Shown: piece by piece, positions 6,872-10,512 of the stretch
How positions within the stretch are numbered: the first letter of the stretch is position 1
Layout of the letters: each line of letters opens with the position of its first letter
From: Acanthamoeba lenticulata
Taxonomy: Eukaryota > Discosea > Longamoebia > Acanthamoebidae
Direction: 5' to 3'
NCBI GenBank assembly: GCA_002179805.1
Contig: NAVB01004831.1
Location: forward strand, 1-10,512
DNA: 10,512 nucleotides
Made by a program: the position numbers and the translations under genes
The notes under the pieces: model-generated
Databases searched by the model: none
What the model was told of the DNA's origin: nothing
Seen by the model: the letters and a program-made list of their open reading frames with translations, nothing else

Positions 6872-9058
6872 TCAACCCGCGAGCTGGTTGGTGTTGCTCC
6901 ACGGGCTGTTGTACAGCGGCGAGTCGTTGACGCCGTCGAGGAGGGCCGGCTCGAGCTTGTACCCGTAGATGCCCGCGATCTTGCCCGCACGGATCAAGTA
7001 CACCAGCAGCACGCCGGCGCCGATGATCAAACCGCCCAGCACGGAGGCGCCCACCACGGAGCCGATCACGATGCCGGCGATGTCGCCGTCGCTCAGGCCG
7101 CCGCCGCCCGGGACCACGCAGCCGCAGTTGTCCGACTCGAGGTCGGCCCGGTACTCGGGCCCAAAGGCATCGCGGCACTTGTCGTCCGTCACGGCGCACA
7201 CGCACACGTCGCACGAGTTGCCGGCCGGGATCCAGAACTGGCCGGCCACACGCGAGCAGTAGAGCGTCGTGTTCTTGGCGCAGCCGCACTCGCACTCGCT
7301 CGTCACCTCGAAGCTCGGGTCGATCCTGGTGTGGTGGTCGCCACAATTCCCGACGCCGTCAGTGCCACCACGCGCGACCGATTGGGCGAGAGAGACGGTT
7401 GGGCAAAAAGACGTACGACGAGCAATAGGCGTCTGTGAGGTTGCAGCCACAGCTGCAGGATTCGGGGTTGAACGTGAGACCATCCGAGCAGTCTGTTGCG
7501 TGCGCGCGTGGGACGTCCCGGTCAGCGGCGCGCGTGACAAGAGAGCGAGCCGAGCGCGAGAGAGAGGGCAGGGCGTAACTGGCGGCGGTGATGCCACACA
7601 TGCAATCGCAGGAAGCTTCGTCCTTGACCCAGTTGGGCCCGAGCGACGACTTGCACAGATCCTCATTGATCAGGCACAAGCACGAGCAGTTGTCCTCGAC
7701 GAACGCCTCGTTGGGGCTGCACAGCTGTTGGCGCACAAAGCACATATCGACCAGCCTCAGCAGCGGCCCAGAGGGACGACCACAAAATCAGAAGAAGAAG
7801 TTGAAGAACCGTACGCTGGAATCGCAGAAGGTGATGAGGCGCGCGTAGACATCGGCCCGGCTGGCGTTGTTCTCCAACGTGCTGAAAAAGGTGACTGGGG
7901 TAGAGCCGCCGTCTGTTGTGGTGATGGCGGACATGTCGGTTCCCACATGTGGCGCGTGTGAGCTTCATTGTGGGAGTGCGGACACGGTGGGAGGGGGGTA
8001 GCAACCTTGCAAGAAGCCCGCAAGCTCGAGGGTGTAGCGCACGTTCTGGTACACGAAGCTGGACTGCAGCGAGATGTCGGTGTCGAAGGAGAACCGGTCG
8101 TCGCAGACGATGCTGTCTGTACACAAGTGAAGATGAGACCAAGTCAGTCGAACCGCGTTTGGGTGCCCAAAAAGAGGGGAAGGGCGAAGGGTCGCCCGTA
8201 CGGTACTGAAGGCTTGGGTCACAGAGGTAAGCGTTCTCCGTTTCAAAGAAGGCTGTTGGCAAAACAGGTCGGGTCAACCTCCAACAAGCGCAAACAAAAG
8301 AAAAGAAAAGAAAAGAAAAGAAAAGAAAAGAAAAGAAAAGAAAAGAAAAGAAAAGAAAAGAAAAGAAAAGAATGACGAAGAGGAAGCGAGTACTGAGGGG
8401 ATAGCTGATGATGAATGGCTGAGCGAGCTGCGACGACGTCACGTTCATCGTAAGTCGGAGCTTGGTAGGCGTCACACTGTTCCCATTCAGGACGTTGTTG
8501 TAGTGCGTGAAAACACCTGAGCCCGTCCATTTCGGTGGTGAGAAAGGGCTGAGTCCCGAGTCTGAAGCGGCGGATTCGGCGGAAGCACGAACCAATCTTG
8601 CTGGGTTCGTCGTTCGTGGGGTTGGCGACAAGAGTCAAGCTCTTCTCACCGAGGAATCCCGCTCCGCTGTTGGTGAAACAGTAGCTGGAGGATTGCGTTC
8701 CTGGCGTTCCCCATCTGCACACCAAACGGTAACGGTGAGGCAACATGTCTCCTTCTCGCAAACCTTTACTTTGTTCCGTTTGTTTCATAAGAATAAAACG
8801 GAAGTGCACCTTTGCTGGGTATCGTCTACTTGACCAGTCGGGATGCTTCCACTAGAGCAGGCCGTTTCGGGTGCTGTGTAGTAGGATGAACTGGACCTTG
8901 CGTCGCAGTAGGCGCAGTTCTCGGGAATTGTGGGACTAGTTTGAATGAGAGTTTGTGTCATGAGCTCTCATCAGCACCATTTCTTGGTACACACTCGAGT
9001 TGAAGGGCAAAAAAGAATGGTACCTGAATGTTCCTGTGACGCTGATGGTGAAGGTGAC
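6872..9058 (-). CDS. Type I membrane protein: choice-of-anchor K-like ectodomain, Cys-rich repeats, Gly-zipper TM (5' partial, 10 exons)
   Basis: Exons on the minus strand: 9058-9024, 8935-8810, 8714-8650, 8561-8394, 8252-8202, 8116-8006, 7912-7810, 7755-7580, 7492-7417 and 7325-6872, giving 454 residues with all phases consistent. Residues about 70-215 contain SGVFTHYNN, FFETENAYLC, RYTLELAGF and FFSTLENNAS. In this order they resemble the THxN, ETxN, YTLxxxGF and FxTxE landmarks I recall from bacterial choice-of-anchor K / THxN exported proteins. Residues about 225-375 form Cys-rich repeats with CSCLC, CDCMC, CSCGC, CECGC and CVC clusters plus NLT and NTT glycosylation sites. A glycine-zipper membrane helix (about 386-414) and a 35-residue tail containing SPLYNSPW follow. 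A surface receptor or adhesion role is inferred. The start and signal peptide are absent: upstream of 9058 there is an acceptor (ccctccctcag) and then, across a T17 run, another gene. Not assigned to a named family with certainty. Confidence 0.8.
8296..8370 (+). repeat. (AAAAG)15 microsatellite inside an intron
   Basis: Fifteen perfect AAAAG units (75 bp) lie inside intron 8393-8253 of the minus-strand membrane-protein gene, where they read CTTTT. The intron is 141 bp against about 54-95 bp for its neighbours, so the array accounts for the excess length. Confidence 0.95.
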
Positions 9059-9120
9059 CTGAGGGAGGGCTGAAGATGTACATGAACAGACGCACAGCAC
9101 AGTTTAGGAAGATGTACTCA

Positions 9121-9137
9121 TTTTTTTTTTTTTTTTT
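9121..9137 (+). repeat. T17 homopolymer at a gene-to-gene junction
   Basis: Seventeen T residues separate the truncated 5' side of the minus-strand membrane-protein gene from the acceptor (tttctgcag, ending 9151) of the amine-oxidase last exon. It can serve as a pyrimidine tract, but it is also a typical place for assembly mis-joining. Confidence 0.9.
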
Positions 9138-9151
9138 GGGTGTTTCTGCAG

Positions 9152-9292
9152 CCTATTGGACGCAGTGTCTTCTTTGCCGGAGAAGCCACCAACCTCAGCG
9201 CAGCTGCGACGATTCATGGGGCCATGGTCTCCGGCCAGCGAGCGGCAGAGGAGCTGGCGAAGGCACGGCAGCAAAAGGTGGCGCGGTTGTGA
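9152..9292 (+). CDS. Flavin amine oxidase, last exon only (46 codons, 5' missing)
   Basis: After the acceptor at 9149-9151 the frame reads PIGRSVFFAGEATN, then ATIHGAMVSGQRAAEEL, and stops at 9290-9292. This is the C-terminal FAD-contacting motif of the flavin-containing amine oxidase superfamily (monoamine, polyamine and LSD1-type oxidases), where FFAGE and HGAxxSGxxAA are conserved. Such enzymes oxidise amines and release hydrogen peroxide. A full member has about 450-550 residues, so about 90 percent of the gene is absent. No upstream exon is found on the plus strand before 9121; that DNA codes for another gene on the minus strand. The protein ends in Ala-Arg-Leu, a PTS1-like tripeptide. 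It could be a real last exon after a misassembly, a gene fragment left by rearrangement, or an exon behind an unusually long intron. Confidence 0.75.
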   Translation, partial: PIGRSVFFAGEATNLSAAATIHGAMVSGQRAAEELAKARQQKVARL

Positions 9293-9344
9293 CCGCGACA
9301 AATTAAATGGCCGGACGTCACCCTTGTGTGTGGAAAAATCCGGA

Positions 9345-9350
9345 AATAAA
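9345..9350 (+). terminator. AATAAA polyadenylation signal after the amine-oxidase exon
   Basis: AATAAA lies about 53 bp after the amine-oxidase stop; an AATTAAA variant lies closer, at 9300-9306. Placement suits either as a 3'-end signal. Confidence 0.5.
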
Positions 9351-9521
9351 GGAATTCAGCGTACGCCGGTTTCCTGACATTTTTCTCGTGTCGACTCGCT
9401 GGCGCGAGAAGGCAAGGCGCGGGCGAAATACAGATTCTTCCTTCTCCTGTTGTGCGTGACATTTGTGGCTCCTACAGGCTAAGTCGGTCACCTCCGAAAC
9501 TACAAATCTCTCAACGACACT
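9351..9521 (+). promoter_or_regulatory. Upstream and 5' UTR region of ribosomal protein P1 gene
   Basis: This short stretch must hold the P1 promoter. A pyrimidine run (ttcttccttctcctg, about 9432-9446) resembles the pyrimidine-rich start tracts of ribosomal protein mRNAs. No clear TATA box is visible. The role is inferred from position. Confidence 0.35.
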
Positions 9522-10050
9522 ATGGACAAGCTGAGCAAGGGTGAGATTTCCGACCTCGCGGTCACTTACGCTGTGTGGCTGCTGCACGACGGTGGCGTCT
9601 CGGTTGATGTACGCCACATTCTCCGTCCCTCAATTTCTGCTCTCCTCTCGCTCTCTTTTTTTGTTCTTGCGGCCTTCATTCAGGCATAGATTTCTTGTTA
9701 ACTATGTAGTCTCTTCTAATCTTTCTCTCTCCTCTTCTTCTCAAAAGGCCGACAAGCTCCAGACCGTGCTCTCCGCCGCTGGTGTGGACGTGCCCGCCTT
9801 CTACACCAAGATCTACGCCAAGGCCGTTACGGATGCCAAGAAGCTGGACGAGATCGTCACCGGCTCGACCTCCATCTCCGCTGGTGGTCCCGCCCCCGCT
9901 GCCGCTGCGGCTCCCGCCGCTGGTGCTGCCGCTCCCGCCAAGGCTGAGGAGAAGAAGCCCGAGAAGGACGACGAGGACGACGATGTCTTCGGTGAGGGTG
10001 ACGGTGATGGTGGCATGGGCCTCTTCGGTGGCGGTGATGATGACTACTAA
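9522..10050 (+). CDS. RPLP1: 60S acidic ribosomal protein P1, 129 aa, 2 exons
   Basis: Exons are 9522-9608 and 9748-10050, with a 139-bp phase-0 intron. P1 pairs with P2 on the ribosomal stalk anchored by P0 and recruits translation GTPases. The N-terminal dimerisation domain is clear: MDKLSKGEISDLAVTYAVWL, LHDGGVSVD joined to ADKLQTVLSAAGVDV, then FYTKIYAKAV. It is followed by an Ala/Pro hinge (GGPAPAAAAAPAAG) and a Lys/Glu/Asp stretch (KAEEKKPEKDDEDDD). The protein is slightly longer than the usual 105-115 residues. The tail departs from the near-universal DDDMGFGLFD ending; it reads DGGMGLFGGGDDDY. Initiation at 9522 matches the family N-terminus. P2 is the alternative identity, but the N-terminal sequence favours P1. 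Confidence 0.95.
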
Positions 10051-10099
10051 GCGTGTTCCCCACTCCCGAACTTGTGGTCATTTGCTCCCGCGTGTCGAG

Positions 10100-10107
10100 C
10101 AATTAAA
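10100..10107 (+). terminator. AATTAAA-type polyadenylation signal of the P1 gene
   Basis: An aattaaa element lies about 50 bp after the P1 stop and runs into further A residues. The same variant occurs after the amine-oxidase exon at 9300-9306. It is a candidate 3'-end signal by position only. Confidence 0.4.
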
Positions 10108-10237
10108 AAAACCACTTGCACCGCCGCGATCATCATCTTCGTTGGTTCGTTTGTTGGTTTGTCTTCTTCTTGCTTCACCGAATCGAAAAACAATACCACT
10201 CTCTCTAGCGCATCCAAAATTTAAACAAACAAGCCAG

Positions 10238-10512
10238 ATGGATTTGGCGTCTCTTCCTGCCGATGCGCTCTTCCACATCGCCTCATTTTTGGAGGGCGAG
10301 GATTTAGTCGCTCTGGCCACCACTGTGCGCTCTATTGGCGTGATTGCAAGCGATCCTCAGTTGTGGCGAGCTCTTCTTCGCCGCACGTACGGCCTGCATG
10401 CACCCGGCCTCCAGGCGAGTGGGCTCAGCAACGGTACTGTGTGTGTGTGTGGCCGGTCAGCGTGGGGACGCGTGCCCCACGGCCATTTTAGTGACCTGCT
10501 GGAATCATCATG
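10238..10512 (+). CDS. F-box protein, N-terminal exon (3' runs off the window)
   Basis: ATG at 10238 opens MDLASLPADALFHIASFLEG, then EDLVALATTVRSIG, ASDPQLWRALLRRTYG. The Leu-Pro start, the I-x-SFL-x(3)-DL core and the DPxLWR ending match the F-box consensus. F-box proteins bind Skp1 and bring substrates to SCF ubiquitin ligases; the substrate-binding part would follow downstream. Exon 1 probably ends at 10433, where gtactg begins a GT-rich stretch (10434-10451). A possible acceptor (ttttag) ends at 10491, but the frame stays open to the window end, so the splice is not certain. The 187 bp between the P1 stop and this ATG contain GTTTGTTGG-like repeats and an aaatttaaa element shortly before the start. 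No other gene is seen there. Confidence 0.8.
   Translation, partial: MDLASLPADALFHIASFLEGEDLVALATTVRSIGVIASDPQLWRALLRRTYGLHAPGLQASGLSNGTVCVCGRSAWGRVPHGHFSDLLESS
10434..10451 (+). repeat. Short TG/GT-rich tract at the probable first F-box intron donor
   Basis: A gtactg donor is followed by an uninterrupted tg alternation of about 14 bases. GT-rich intron starts are common binding sites for splicing regulators; no more can be said from sequence. Confidence 0.6.

Noticed and set aside
6761..7438. Long plus-strand open frame opposite the Cys-rich membrane-protein exons
   Set aside because: The minus strand gives coherent Cys repeats and a membrane helix; the plus frame is a GC-rich shadow with no motif.
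8296..8370. Regular 5-bp repeat considered as a CRISPR or telomere-like array
   Set aside because: There are no spacers and the unit is a simple microsatellite inside an intron of a eukaryotic gene.
8243..8809. Minus-strand open frames with repeated FLFFS segments that look like membrane helices
   Set aside because: The hydrophobic run is translation of the AAAAG microsatellite, which lies in an intron.
9104..9301. Minus-strand open frame opposite the amine-oxidase exon, considered as a signal-peptide exon of the membrane-protein gene
   Set aside because: It lacks an ATG at its start, runs through the homopolymer as a Lys run, stops before the known exon, and has no donor placed to join 9058 in frame.

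Overview
The window reads as nuclear DNA of a free-living amoebozoan, most likely Acanthamoeba or a close relative (inference). The reasons are GC-rich coding sequence, very compact genes, about 28 short introns (54-141 bp) that can be placed by reading frame, and eukaryote-only products: ribosomal protein P1, an F-box protein, a PB1 protein and C1 zinc fingers. There is no bacterial operon, CRISPR array, tRNA, rRNA or transposon. Intron limits below come from GT..AG ends, codon phase and family consensus. They are models, not transcript evidence.

Layout. (1) 48-1392, plus: 3' part of a PB1-domain gene with a long acidic, serine-rich tail carrying four SUMO-type motifs; its start is upstream of the window. 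(2) 3138-1534, minus: two C1 zinc fingers between TPR-like helical segments. (3) 4521-3306, minus: a five-exon crotonase (enoyl-CoA hydratase/isomerase superfamily) of PaaG-like type ending in Ala-Arg-Leu. (4) About 4766-6439, plus: an extracellular, membrane-anchored alpha-carbonic anhydrase in seven or eight exons, divergent from gene 3 over about 245 bp. (5) 9058-6872, minus: a type I membrane protein of at least ten exons with an ectodomain resembling bacterial choice-of-anchor K / THxN domains, then Cys-rich repeats, a glycine-zipper membrane helix and a short tail; its 5' end is missing. (6) 9152-9292, plus: only the last exon of a flavin amine oxidase, also ending Ala-Arg-Leu. (7) 9522-10050, plus: ribosomal protein P1. 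(8) 10238 to the end, plus: start of an F-box gene.

No shared pathway links all the genes. Two themes recur. The crotonase and the amine oxidase both end in a PTS1-like tripeptide, which suggests peroxisomes. The carbonic anhydrase and the Cys-rich receptor-like protein are both predicted at the cell surface.

The most suspicious spot is the 17-bp T run at 9121-9137. A minus-strand gene loses its 5' end there and a plus-strand gene loses everything but its last exon, so it is either an assembly joint or a genomic breakpoint. The most novel biology is the bacterial-type surface domain spread over amoebal exons in gene 5.
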